DNA of 64,000 nt from the NCBI GenBank assembly GCA_005656395.1, contig SRSI01000079.1, positions 2,108,001 through 2,172,000 of the forward strand. Reading direction: 5' to 3'. Positions 23,704-35,277 of the stretch are shown here, in pieces. A model generated the notes under the pieces. The model worked only from the letters and a program-made list of their open reading frames with translations, searched no databases and had not been told where the DNA came from. The number at the start of each line of letters is the position of its first letter. The stretch's first letter is position 1. A program made the position numbers and the translations under genes. The stretch comes from Strongyloides papillosus (lineage: Eukaryota > Nematoda > Chromadorea > Rhabditida > Strongyloididae).

Positions 23704-24144
23704 TTAACACTTTCTTCTTATAGCCATTCTTCTGCCAAGTAGAGTTACTATGAAAGTTTGATCTAGGTCATCAAAAGTAATTTTGTGAAATTTAGAAAAA
23801 TTCCAATGTATTTGTTTAAGAACATCTCCGTCTAAATGGATAAAATCAAGAGCAATATCATCTGCCTTATAACGAATTCTAATAATTATAAATAAGAAGA
23901 AATTGTCATCTAATTTAGTTATGTTGCCGTGTTGTTCAATAAAGTCATCGTTTAGCATGCTCCATTAAATTTACAAATGCCCTATAAAAAGGAGTTCCTG
24001 CCACCATAACATCTCTTTTTAGATTTCCAAATTTTTTAACTTTGCTTGGAACTCTTCAATTAACCTTGTAGTTTCTTTGAGACTCTTTTGATAATGGACT
24101 TGATCTAATCTTTTTTTACATTTTTCTTGAAATAAGTTGTCCAT
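23704..24144 (-). pseudogene. Frame-broken unknown gene, three frames in series
   Basis: On the minus strand three protein-like stretches follow one another in three frames: 24144-24019 (41 residues from MDNLFQEKCKKRLDQVHYQK, a coiled coil ending NLEI then TAA), about 24024-23935 (KRDVMVAGTPFYRAFVNLME), and 23958-23704 (84 residues including KLDDNFFLFIIIRIRYKADD and ending GRRMAIRRKC). No GT-AG intron joins them, but a one-base shift at each junction would. Their codon composition is coding-like throughout, so this looks like a once-single protein of about 145 residues with an N-terminal coiled coil and a globular end, now broken or mis-sequenced. I do not recognise the family; small kinetochore or Mediator-like coiled-coil proteins have this shape but no motif supports that. 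Confidence 0.45.
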
Positions 24145-24303
24145 CTTCTGGACATTAAAAAAGAACGAATTCTTGAGTCTTTATTTTTTCTTCTTCTTCT
24201 AACTCGGTCAGCTTTACGGATCTATACATATTCGCCTGTTGGGCAAGTTTTACCCATATGTGTATTACTCGCCTATGAAGCAAGTATGTATGGACCCCCC
24301 TAA

Positions 24304-24697
24304 TTACGATGGAATATACAGTAGATTTATGAATAGTATAAATTTTTTAGAGGATATTTTGGATGAATTATCATAGAAGAAATATGGAACATTAATTCTA
24401 AATATTTGAATGGTTTTTTTATTATCTTCCAATTCTTCTGGAGAAAAATAATTCATTGAAAGACCTCTTTGTAATACAATTTTCATTGCCGTTCTTTGTC
24501 TTTTCTTGTCATTAAGTATCATCCAGAGCAATCTTTTTAGAAGATTTTTCTCTCCGTTATTATTAAACGATAAAAGATGTAAGCAAACTTTGAAGTCCTC
24601 TAAGCCAAAGTCATCAAAAATTAAATCCTGAAATATTATTAATTATGAAAGAATTATAACTTACTTTGCACTTAACTACATCTGATGCCTTGTTCAT
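24304..24697 (-). pseudogene. Truncated tandem copy of the PIAS SUMO ligase gene
   Basis: Exon 1 (24697-24665) and exon 2 (24627-24304), with a 37-base intron, encode 118 residues. It matches the N-terminus of the PIAS-type gene at 26087-28043: exon 1 is exactly 33 bases in both, the intron is at the same place (VVKCK/DLI against KTCK/ELV), and the bodies align (RQRTAMKIVLQRGLSMNYFS against [20 protein letters not shown]). It stops after a PINIT-like start (RINVPYFFYD) with a non-homologous end, so PINIT core and zinc finger are gone. The upstream 200 bases also share a promoter-like block with the full gene. It may still be expressed as a short SAP-like protein; I lean to pseudogene. Confidence 0.7.
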
Positions 24698-26086
24698 TGT
24701 GATAATAAACAATTCAAAGAAGTAGAATTATGGCGAGAACCAAACTATTTGAAATTAAAAAGATTATATAATTTCCAAAAATTTAATTTAAATGAGGTCT
24801 CGAATACTTTACATCGATAAAACAATGGTTGTCTACTTTGAAAAGTGCTATGAAAATATTCTATCAAAAGTCTCGCGCAAAAATTAATTGGTTTACGTTT
24901 TGATATCATACAGATAATAAAACGATCTGATGTCTTGGGATATTTTTATAATTGTTAGCTTGTAATAAAATAAAAAGTGATGATAATTTACTTGTTTTTC
25001 GTTTAAAAATGTATATTATCTAACCATGCACTTTTAAAAAAATAAGAAAGATCAATGATAAAGTTGAGGTAACTTTTTTTTATAAGTGTCTTTCAACATA
25101 TTGTTATTAACAAAATAAGTAATTCATCGAATTTATTCGTAATTTTAATTTAACGACCAATATTTAATGTTTTAAAAGCCTATATGGCAGTACCAAAAAT
25201 CTTAGTTTTTGGTAAAAATGTACTTTTAAATTGAAATTAATTTTGTGACTCAAAAGTATGAAAATAGTTTTGATTATTATATTATCAGTTTACCTGGCAT
25301 AAGAAAAGTATATTGCTGTCCCAGACATTTAAATATTTATCAAAACTACAGAAAAATATCACTGCGTATAAAGTATTAAGAACTTTTCCCATCGAAAAAT
25401 TTTTAAAAAATAAAAGAACAAAAATATAAATAATTTAGAAGAAATATTTGCTACAATTGTTATTTAATCACAAACGATAAAGCATTCAAGTGCCGGGACG
25501 GCAATATACTTTTATTATGACAAGTAAACTGATAATATAATAATCAAAATTTATTTTCATACTTTTGAGTGCTAAAAATTAATTTCAATTTAAAAGTACA
25601 TTTTTACCAAAAACTAAGATTTTTGGCACTGTTATTTGTAAATATGTATTGCATTTTAATAAATGTATGCTTGTATTTTGTTTTAATTTTTTGGGCACAT
25701 TAAAGAGAAGTCAAACAATTTCATAGATAATCGTAGTTGCCAATAATGATTCACTAATTGCATCCGAATAATTTTTTAGATTCTTGAAATAAAGTATTTT
25801 GATTTCATTTGAAATTATCTTTCATTATTTTTAAGTTTCAAATGTTAAACATTATTTTAAGAATGCTTACTAAGATATTTAGATAAATAATTCAAAAAAA
25901 GTGTTATACAAACATTTTATTACAAACAAAATAAAAAATAATAAAATTATACAATATGGATAAATATTTTTTGCAGATAGCAACAGTTATTAAAAAGTAA
26001 AAATCGAATTACCCATAACAATTTTTAAGATTTAAACGATAAGAACCCGATTTATATTTCTTTAGTCATTTTATCTTCAATCCCGT
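24698..26086. other. Spacer containing an inverted-repeat element
   Basis: The first 200 bases are the probable promoter of the truncated PIAS copy, resembling that of the full copy. The element at 25188-25631 follows. The remainder, 25632-26086, is AT-rich 3' flank of the full PIAS gene with no coding signal. Confidence 0.6.
25188..25631. mobile_element. MITE-like element with 140-base terminal inverted repeats
   Basis: The left end reads cagtaccaaaaatcttagtt and the reverse complement of the right end reads cagtgccaaaaatcttagtt; the match continues with few differences for about 140 bases (25188-25327 against 25631-25488), around a spacer of about 160 bases with no coding capacity. This is the structure of a non-autonomous DNA transposon. 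No clear target-site duplication flanks it (ctatatgg on the left, ttatttgt on the right), so the superfamily is open. Confidence 0.8.
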
Positions 26087-28043
26087 CTACTTCTTAGAGA
26101 ATAGCGAATGAACTTGAGGCATTGTAAGAACCTCCCACAACTCATTACTTATATTCACAGGTTTCCAAATCTTAAAATCTTCAGGTTTTGTAGTGACATA
26201 CATTTCGTAGAAGTTACTTTGAGTAATAAATCCTTTTATAAGTTCTATAATGACAGGACAATTTTTAGCAACACGGTCTTTAATTGCATCAACTGATTCT
26301 TGTTTGAATATAGACGTCTGTTGAAAATAGGGAATGGATACATTCACCGTAGTAGATACAGAAAAATTTGCCCCTTTCAGTGAAGCAAGTATTTCAGATT
26401 CGCTAGGTGGTGGAGGAGGAGGTGGTAACAAATCATTATTATCTGTTTCACCAGAAGCCATTCTATCTACCACTCTTGTTCTTTCTCTCGATGGTTCATT
26501 ATTAGGCTTCTCAGTAGGGACTTCTCTAGAACAAACAATAAATTCTCTTTGTTCAGAAGTTTCAATTGTTGATTCATCATCAGAACTGTCTTCTATTAAA
26601 ATGCATTCAATTGGATCTATGTTGGGATTAGTATTTAAAAGAGACTGTTCTCCAGTATTTTCTCCATCATTATTTTCAAATGAAGAGAGGCTCTCAAGAA
26701 ATGAATTGTCTACTTCATCATCCATTTCATCATCACTCAGTAATACTACCATATTGTCATCGTTTTTTTCCTTATCTCCAATATCCTTTGAGTTATTGAC
26801 ATTTAATTTTCCTCTACATCCAGCTATTTTGTATTCTGCTCCAGGAAAAAGTTCAATCTCCTCAATATTAGGGTGATTTTGGAGGACTTTTGTAAAAAAT
26901 CTAGAATTACAATCAGTTAAAAATAGAGGAATATAAAAAAAACTTACTCATCAACTCTTATATCATCTGGTGTACAAGGATGTTTACAATTTCTACACAA
27001 CCAGGATTCAGTAGCTTCGTTGATTCTTACATAAGTTTCTAGGTCATCTGGGGAAATATGGTTGCAATTTTTTCCCCGAAATGGAATCTTTATCCTCTCT
27101 CGTGATATTGAAGAGTTAAGGGAAATCTTAATTGATTCCAGGATTAACCCATCTCCGCCTGATAAGCATTTTTCTAGATCAGTACCAAACTCCTCAACTG
27201 ATATCTTGGGCTTATTTGTAATTTCACTTACCAATTCTTCCACAGTTTTGGGAGCAGAAGAAAATACAGAATACGCGAAAGTAGAACCAGTGTTTGCAGC
27301 TCCATTGAAACGAATTTCTATCCGCAGGAATCCTTTAGTTCTATTATCCTTAAACAATGTAGTAAATGCCTCACTTATATTTGTTGGTACATTTAGACGG
27401 CCCTCTTCAAATACATCATTGTAGATAATTTTCCGAGGTAGAAGATCTGTGAATTCTCGTGAATTAATAAATAACTTCATTCCATGAGGGTAACAATCTT
27501 TATGTGGTAAATTATCCACTTCACTAATTTTAGCACATCGAAGAATCAAACATTCTTTTGAAGATAGTATAGAATTGCGTAATTCAGTTGGTAACAAGAA
27601 TCCAAATACGAGATAAGCAGAGATATCCTTGGATGAAACTACGTTCCATTCTGTTAATTTCCTAACATTCTTATAGAAATAAAATTTCTTCATTACGACA
27701 TTAATTTCAGTTGCAATATCATCATTCTTTGCTTTACTATTATTTAATGCTGCAGGGCCTCTTGAAATAGTTTCCAATACAGTTGATGGGCAATAATTCA
27801 TATTAACACCCCTCTCTAATATAGCTTTCCTCACACGCCACCGTGTTGCTTCATTTTCAAGTAAGTGCATAAGCCTTTGTTGAAGAGTTCTTCTGTCCCC
27901 AGAAGTTGAAAAGAACGTGCGGTACAAGCAATCCTTTAGATCATGATATCGAAATTTATACAAAACTAGTTCCTGAAAAATTGTTATTATACAAAAAAAC
28001 TATGATTTACCTTGCATGTTTTCATATCTAGTCTTCTATACAT
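26087..28043 (-). CDS. PIAS-type SUMO E3 ligase (SP-RING)
   Basis: Three exons, 28043-28011, 27972-26948 and 26900-26087, with introns of 38 and 47 bases, give 623 residues. PIAS/Siz proteins bring Ubc9-SUMO to substrates in the nucleus. A degenerate SAP-like helical region occupies residues 1-75, a PINIT domain about 90-250, and the SP-RING about 275-345: [17 protein letters not shown] and [12 protein letters not shown] supply the Cys-His and Cys-Cys zinc ligands, followed by [15 protein letters not shown]. The C-terminal half is acidic and low-complexity with two SUMO-interaction-motif candidates, VVLLSDDE and [11 protein letters not shown], and a proline run (PPPPPPPSE). The likely C. elegans counterpart is gei-17. 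A truncated copy lies 1.4 kb downstream on the same strand. Confidence 0.88.
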
Positions 28044-29480
28044 TATGATTGTAGATGATTTTCAGATATAAGATAATAATATAAAATCAAATATCTAAAA
28101 TAACAAGAATTTGAAAACTTCAGAAATGTTTAATTAATTTAAGTCTCGAATATAATGCACTTGTAGAAGCTATTTGTTCATTTGAAGATTGCTGAAAAAC
28201 ATATCATAAAAATGTCACGCAAAAAATAATTGGTTTGTGTTTTGGCGCGACGCAAACATAACATAACAATTTGAAGTCTCGGAATATTCTTACTTTCGTT
28301 CTAATTAGATATAATCGTTTTTTCTAAAATGTCTTCAAAAACATTATGGTTATCATGATATGCGCTTGATTAAGTTATTTTTTAATTTCAATTAGATACA
28401 CAATAAATAATGTGTTATGAAGACATATGCAACACTGTTGAATGATAGCATAAGATAAATTTTGGAGTTAAAAAAGAATGTGAAACCCTGTTCTTCTACT
28501 CCATTTTGACTTCCGATAAAACTTATAGCATATATGATTTTCTGGGAATAATGTAACATATAGAGAAATACTTACTCATATGTAAACATTGAAAAAACTT
28601 TTATCATACAATATAAAACATATCCATACTTTTTAATTTCAAAACGTTTGATTACTACATTGTAATTGATGTGTAAAGATTATGAGAGAAAATGCAAAAC
28701 TAATGGAATATTTATAAAATTAATTAGTAAAACAAAACAAAAATGATGGAATGATATAGATTAATGTTTTTTGTTACATCACTTGGACTAATGGATGAGT
28801 GAAGAAAGTAACATAATCAAACAGTATTTAAAGAAGTAAGATTTTAAATAAAGATATATACTTTACATTTTTGTATATAGAGAAATCTTATTTTATTTTC
28901 TCTTAAATAACCAGCCTTAGACCCACCTTCGGCAGGTCATAGCTGGTCCGCAGAGCAAAATTTTTATTAAAGCATTTTTATACTAAATTGTTAATCAAAG
29001 TATGTGTATAAAAAATTGTTTCATTAAATTATACACTTCTGAAGATATAAGATAACCGAAAATACATTGTTATAAAATATGAAATATTTCTGTGTTTGAG
29101 AATCATTTTACAACGTTTACATTTATATAAACTGCTTAGTTAGATAAAAAATTTACCAACCAAAAATAATTTTATTTATATCCAAAAAGTGGATAAAAAT
29201 GAACATTTGAATCATTCCAAGTAGTAACTTAGATGACTTTCTATTATATTATTTAAATTAGTATAATTTAATATCATTGCTCTATTAACTACATATATAC
29301 CTTAATTTTACAAAAAAATAAAAAAACAAAAAAATTAATACCTAAAATAACTTCTTTTGTTTTTAAGCTACAAACTTCCTTAATGTTTTCATATTTTAAA
29401 TCAGACATTGACCTATGTCCTACATTTAGTTTAATTTTTTTAAACAACCTTGGATAAAATTAAAATATTAGAAAATTTTA
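28044..29480. other. PIAS promoter region and spacer
   Basis: The first 250 bases contain the block shared with the upstream region of the truncated PIAS copy. A GC-rich hairpin stands at 28898-28956 (listed). The rest is AT-rich without a gene. Confidence 0.55.
28898..28956 (-). ncRNA. Candidate structured RNA, GC-rich hairpin
   Basis: In a region that is otherwise over three quarters A+T, a GC-rich island folds on the minus strand as CUCU / ACCAGC / GACCUGCC with a GAA loop and matching 3' arms GGUGGGUC / GCUGGU / AGAG. The inner stem of 8 pairs is complete only on the minus strand, where two positions are G-U wobbles; on the plus strand they are C-A mismatches. That asymmetry argues for a minus-strand transcript. 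It matches no RNA family I know; a decayed element or a snoRNA hairpin are possible. Confidence 0.35.
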
Positions 29481-29489
29481 ATTTTTACT

Positions 29490-32400
29490 AAAAAAATGAT
29501 CATCATCTTTTGATTCATTACTTGATTCACTTTTTATTAATCTTTTTTATATTATGTTACCTTCTTATTTCTAAATTGTATTTTTCAAATGCGTCATAAA
29601 CCATAAAATTTCATCAACTTTGAAAATAATTATTTATGATAAAAAAACTATACAAAAATGTGTCGAAAAGTGGTGTTTTTTAAATATAACTTGATCAATT
29701 GTGAGTCAAACAATTTGAGACACATTTTTCGCACTAATTTAGAACAAAACACATATATTAAATGTTTAACCGCAAAATTTGATCAAGTTTAAAAAGGGTC
29801 ATGTCTGGAACAAAATTGATTTTTACAAAAAAAACAACAGAAAAATGCAATAAAAAATACACTAAAATTGGCATAAATCGCTTTGTAGATAAGCTATAGA
29901 CTTTTGCAATAGTTTCATTTTTTAAGTTAGATCTATATCTATTCAAAAAAATTATGTTTACTTTATTTTTTCAAGTGTGCATTTGGTAATAACTATTGAA
30001 CTTTTTAATTTTCATTAAAAAAATAGTTATCATTTGTGGACCCGTAACTTAGCCGATTCTTTATCAATGTTAATGCTGTTGTGTTTTTCCCTTATTCCTG
30101 ACTTGTACCTTTCAAATAAGTCACAAAACATAAAACTTTACTTACTTTTTTAAAAGTTATTTGAAAGACAAAACTACACAAAAAGTGACTAAAAAAATGG
30201 TGTTTTTTACGAATAACATGGCCTATTATGAACCAACATTTTCAAAGACCTTTTTCCCACTAAGTTAGAAAAAAATACATCTAACGACCACTTAATCATA
30301 AAAATTGATTATGTTTGAAAAATGTTATGTCAATCACAAAATTGATTTTTGTGAAAAATATGAAGAATAAGTGGAATAATTGACACCTAAATAAGTATAA
30401 CTCATTATGTTGTTAAAATGAATATAATTCGTTGTAGTTTTATTTTTTAAGTTAGACATGAATCTATATATTCTTTTGATTTATTTATTTTAAACAACTT
30501 TTCATTTATTTTACAGCATTAAAAAATTTTTGTTTTTATTTAAGAAATGGTGACTATTCTTGGGTCCATAACTTAGTCAGTTTTCCATATATTTCTATCG
30601 TATTGTGTTTCTCCAGGATTCCAGATTAAAATCTGTTTAATGATTAAAAAACAATTTATTTCATTAACTTTGAAGAAAGTTATTCTCTGCACAAAACTAT
30701 GCAAAAAATTGTCCAAAAAAAGTAGTGTTTTTTAAAAATAACTTGGCTAATTTTGGACCAAAAGTTGTGAAACTTATTTTCCCCACTAAGATGAAAAAAA
30801 ATACATCAAATGACTACTGACCATAAAAACTGATCGAGTTTGAGGAAAGTTATAATGAAGACAAAATTGATTTTTGTGAAAAAAATGAAAAAAAAGCGAA
30901 AAAGTTGACATTCAAATTAATATAAGTTCTTTCTTTGCTAAGTTTTAAACTTATTTATACTCTTATTTTTTAAGTTAGACTTACATCTATATAACAGATA
31001 CTATTTTATTTGTTTTTATCAAGTTATGACTAAGTTATTGCTATTTAACTTTTAAATCTTTTTTTCGAAATGGTCGTCACTCTTTGGATCATAACTCAGC
31101 CAATTATTAATTAACCTCAATAGTATTATGTTTCCGAATTATTGTGTAATTGTACCTTTTAAATGACATATTAATCAAATTATTTTATTAACTTTGAAGA
31201 AAGTTATCCTCTGAACAAAACCATACTAAAGAAGGGTTCAAAAAAGATTGTTTATAATAATAACTTGGCCAAATTTTGAACCTAAATTTTCTAACCGATC
31301 CAGCCACTCTAGTTAGGAAAAAACACATTTTTTGGCTATTTATTCCAAAAAATTGATTAAACTTAAAAAGTGCTATGAGAGAAACAAAATTTTTTCTTAT
31401 TTCTTTTTATTATAGATTATATTTAAAGGGTCATTATTTTAAAAACATTTTTATAAATCACTCTGACTTCGCCTGGTATTCTTAACCCTTAACACATTTA
31501 GTTTAAAATTTTTTGTTGAAAAGGAATTTTTAAATAATTTTCAGATTATTATTATTATACTTCAAAAAATTTATGAAAAATTATAAATTTACATATTATT
31601 TCAAAAAAGCATTGAAGAATGTTTTAGAAAAGAATTTTTTATAAAGCCTAGTTTTATGCAGGCAAAAAACATAGTTATTTTTTATCCTTCTTAATTAAAG
31701 ATAAATATATCTATTTTACTATTGATTCACGTAAAATAATTAATATTAAGTAAACCTATTAAGATACTAAAACTTATCTTTCGAAAAAAACGTAAAAAAG
31801 GGCATTCACTTTAAGCATAATTCAATTTATTTTTAACACTTTAATTTCTTTATATTCTTATTTTAAAGACAGTTGAAATCTATATGTTAACGTCATGTCA
31901 TTTAATTTCGATAACTGTTTGGTGAGTTATGATTCCCTAAATATCGTATTTCTCTTGAAAAAAAGTCTATCACCATTTAGTCCCTAACTTGTCTAATTTT
32001 TAATCATTTACTATGATATCAGGTTCTCTTACTGTTTAATAGTTATTTTACATTTAAAAATATTTAGTTATTGGTTAATAAATAACACCAGTAAAAAAGG
32101 TAAGAGCATATTTATTTCATAAAAAGTAATGTATTTATACAATAACAAAAGATGATGGCAAGCATACAGCTTGTAATCATATACGTACGAAACACTTACT
32201 ATTCAAATTTTACCTTTCAAACGATCTATAAAAAATTTATTAACTTTGAGAAAAGCTAATTGAGTAATTGAAGATTTAAAAAATAAACATTCTTCAGAAA
32301 TAACTTGTCTAATTTCGACGACACTCTTTTGAGGATAACTTTCCAGAAAAAAAATAAGAAAAACAACACATCTTTCGACTATTTCTTCATTAACATTGAT

Positions 32401-32640
32401 AAATTTTAATCAAACATTGTTAACAACAAAATTATTTTTTTTATCCTCTTAGCAAATACAGTATTACAAAGTTTTTTAATTCACAAAATAAAGTATTTAA
32501 TGAATAAATATAATCAAATTTATTTCAAAAACCATATTTAGTATTTCTTCATGAAATTTATTCAATTTTCGAATTATACCTACTTAACTTTTTAAATATT
32601 TTGTCAATTTAAGAAATGACCATTAGTCACATTATATTCA
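29490..32640. repeat. Decayed satellite, period about 525 bases
   Basis: Anchor sequences recur at regular spacing: an aactttgaagaaagttat-type box near 29611, 30140, 30662, 31187 and 32238 (steps about 529, 522, 525 and then 1051, two periods). Each unit also has a gtccataacttag box, an ataacttggc-like box and a caaaattgatttttgtgaaa box in the same order. Copies differ widely from one another, so the array is old. The short frames in it (for instance minus strand 29758-29946) are not genes. Part of the missing fifth unit (about 31430-31850) is duplicated at 34960-36350. Confidence 0.75.
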
Positions 32641-32796
32641 AAAAATCAATTTTATTTTACATTTTATTTTATTAAGTAAACTATGGTGAAGTAATGAATA
32701 AAATAAAATACAAATATTACATTACTAAATAAATTCTTCAAATCAACACAATTTGGAACCACTATCTATTGCATTATCAAACTTATTTTGATCTGA

Positions 32797-34724
32797 CTAC
32801 TTGGCCACTAACCTAATCTTAGCATTTTTTGTATGATTTGTTAAGCTTGAGTCGGTACTTTCTGCCGATTGCTCAGAATTGGTCACTTCTTTTTTTGTTT
32901 TCAAATTATCAGTACTCATAGTTTTTTCAATATTCTTAGATCCTTTATTAGCGGTTTTTTTATTAATAATTCCAGCATTAGGTACTTTTGGGAGTGCAGT
33001 TAAAGATTTAGCTGTTTGTTCAGATGTAGATGAACTTATGGAGAGATCCTTATTAGATTTCTTTCTTTTTTCTTGTAATTTTTTTAAGATTACAAGTAAA
33101 ATTATTAAGAGTATAATAATGACTAAAGAGATTCCAAAAATGATCCAAATTTTAGAATTATTAGAGGACTCAGAGTTATTAGATTTACTGGAGCTATCAG
33201 AGCCACTTGAGTTATTTGAACCAGTAGAGCCATTAGAGATAGTAGAGATTTTGGTAATTGTAGAGTTATAAAAGCTAGTAGACTTATTATTTTTTTCATA
33301 AATTATATTAATAATGAAATCGGTTTCTTTTATATAACCTGGTTTCTCAATTTTGGAATTGTTACCCTTTGTAATTAAGGCACATTTATACACTCTATTT
33401 GATACCAATTTTCCAATATCACGTACTTCTATATATTTTTGTGTCGTTTCATCAAACATCAACAATGATGTTGAATAACGAAGTCCATAAAAATCTGTAA
33501 ATGTCCGATATCTCATTTCATCAAGTACTATATGGCACCCAATTGAAGAATTTTTTAATTCTCTGCTGAAAAATGTATAAGTGTCTCTTCTTCCAAATTT
33601 TTGGTGAATTTTACTATCAAATCCTTGAACAGTGCGATTAATTTTTAAACGCAGTGTCGCGTTTAAATTCGGTACCTCACATTTGCCCTCTAAATTGAGT
33701 ACATACCCAATATAATTCTCGAAATCCAAAACTTTCTTGTCAATATATTGATCACCTAGATAATGAAATCTGTGGCCGGCATAAAGATTTGTGTTTTTTT
33801 CAAGACGTCTAAGTTTAAAATTATTAACATCATCATAATTATTTCCAGGTGGTAGGAAAGCAATAACGTGTGGATACGCTTTATAGATAGTATGACTGTT
33901 GCATTTCAATTCGTTATTAGAAAGATAAGCTTCACTGGTTTTTTCAGCTTTATTATAGACCAAATTAGCCTCCTCATTATTGTATTCATCACATTGGTAA
34001 CCAACATTAATGTTCGGCATAAATATTTGTTTAATATAACCACAAGTAAAAAATGTGTTAACATTAGTGCCGTAGCAATACGCATATTTAAGGATGTAAT
34101 TTTTTGAATTGGAATTTATATTATATATATCTCTATCCAGACTTTCAACAAAATCAGAATTTGAAAATTTTGGTAGCCAGGTTGTTGATGGACAAACAAT
34201 AATATTAAATATGTTTTTATTGGTGCTACTTTTTGAAATTAGTTTCAATACTAAATTTTTATATTCGTCCGATTCTACGAACCCAATGTAAAAAAAAATT
34301 TACAATTTTGTAATGTGGAACAGAGATCAATATGTGTAGGACAGTCATACACAATTCCTATATGGCAATGAAATAAATTGCACGTTAATTGAAAATCTTT
34401 TATCTTATATTTCTTATTTCGAGTATTATATTCCCTAGGTCTCAGATTTTTTGTAATAAAATTGTTATGTTCTTTATTCTTTATTGCCATTATCAATTCA
34501 CTGTTATATTTACGTCCAGTTAAAAATCCTTTTGTTAAATATATTTTGTATACAATTACACTTTTTTTTGCATCGAGATTAGGCAATGTGATGTTAGCAG
34601 TTTCTCTTTTACCATTAAAACTTCTCCAATAGAAATTATTATCACCTGAATCACGATAATATTCTAAAGGAAAATTATCAGCTGAAAATAACCGAGTAGA
34701 TGATATTATCAATCTGAACAGCAT
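32797..34724 (-). pseudogene. Single-pass membrane protein gene broken at a homopolymer run
   Basis: Two minus-strand frames abut: 34724-34275 (149 residues, starting with a short hydrophobic leader MLFRLIISSTRLFSA) and one running from about 34290 to 32797 (over 480 residues). They are in different frames and meet at a run of nine A's on the plus strand (34290-34298); one more or two fewer bases there would unite them into about 640 residues. No usable intron lies at the join. The protein would have a Cys-containing ectodomain with many N-glycosylation sites, a Ser/Asn linker (about 33170-33240), one membrane helix (IIFGISLVIIILLIILLVIL), and a Lys/Ser/Thr-rich cytosolic tail. The family is unknown to me. 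It sits between two parts of the same repeat array. Confidence 0.6.
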
Positions 34725-35277
34725 ACATGTATGTATGAAAAAATATCAGATGGATATAAGACAACTTAGTCATATTAAAAAATAACTGGAAAAATATAAA
34801 ATTTTTACTTTCTATATAATGTATTATGTGACGTTTATTTGCATATTTTTTCCATTAAATGCATGTTTTGGTCAAATTATATGGAAATTTTTTGTAAGTA
34901 ACACTATTCATCAAGCGGAAATTTTAATATATCTTTAAATCAATTATATAAAATTGAATTCTTATGCTAGAATTTTAATATTATATTTCAAAGTGTCTTT
35001 TATTAAAAAAAACACTTTCATAAAATATTCTGACTTCTTCTGGTTTCTTTTAAACTTTCAACCCATTCAGTTTAGAATTCTTTCTGATTTAAAAGAATTT
35101 TTAAGTAATTATTGTTATTCTATTCCAAAAAATTTATGAAAAATCTAAATTTACATATTATATTAAGAAAATTGAATATAATTTTTTAAATGAAGTCTTT
35201 TTTCATGAAATATAGTTTTATGCCGGCAAAAAACATAATTATTTTTTACATTTGTTAATTAAAAGTAAAAATATCTA

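Noticed and set aside
26334..26876. 180-codon open frame on the plus strand
   Set aside because: Antisense to the Ser/Asp/Glu-rich tail of the PIAS gene; Ser-rich text is the mirror of that composition.
29758..29946. 62-codon open frame on the minus strand
   Set aside because: Lies wholly inside the 525-base satellite and is not conserved among its units.
34275..34310. A 28-base intron (gtaaat...cgtag) joining the two halves of the membrane-protein gene
   Set aside because: Shorter than any intron in the window (36 or more) and the junction would create a stop.
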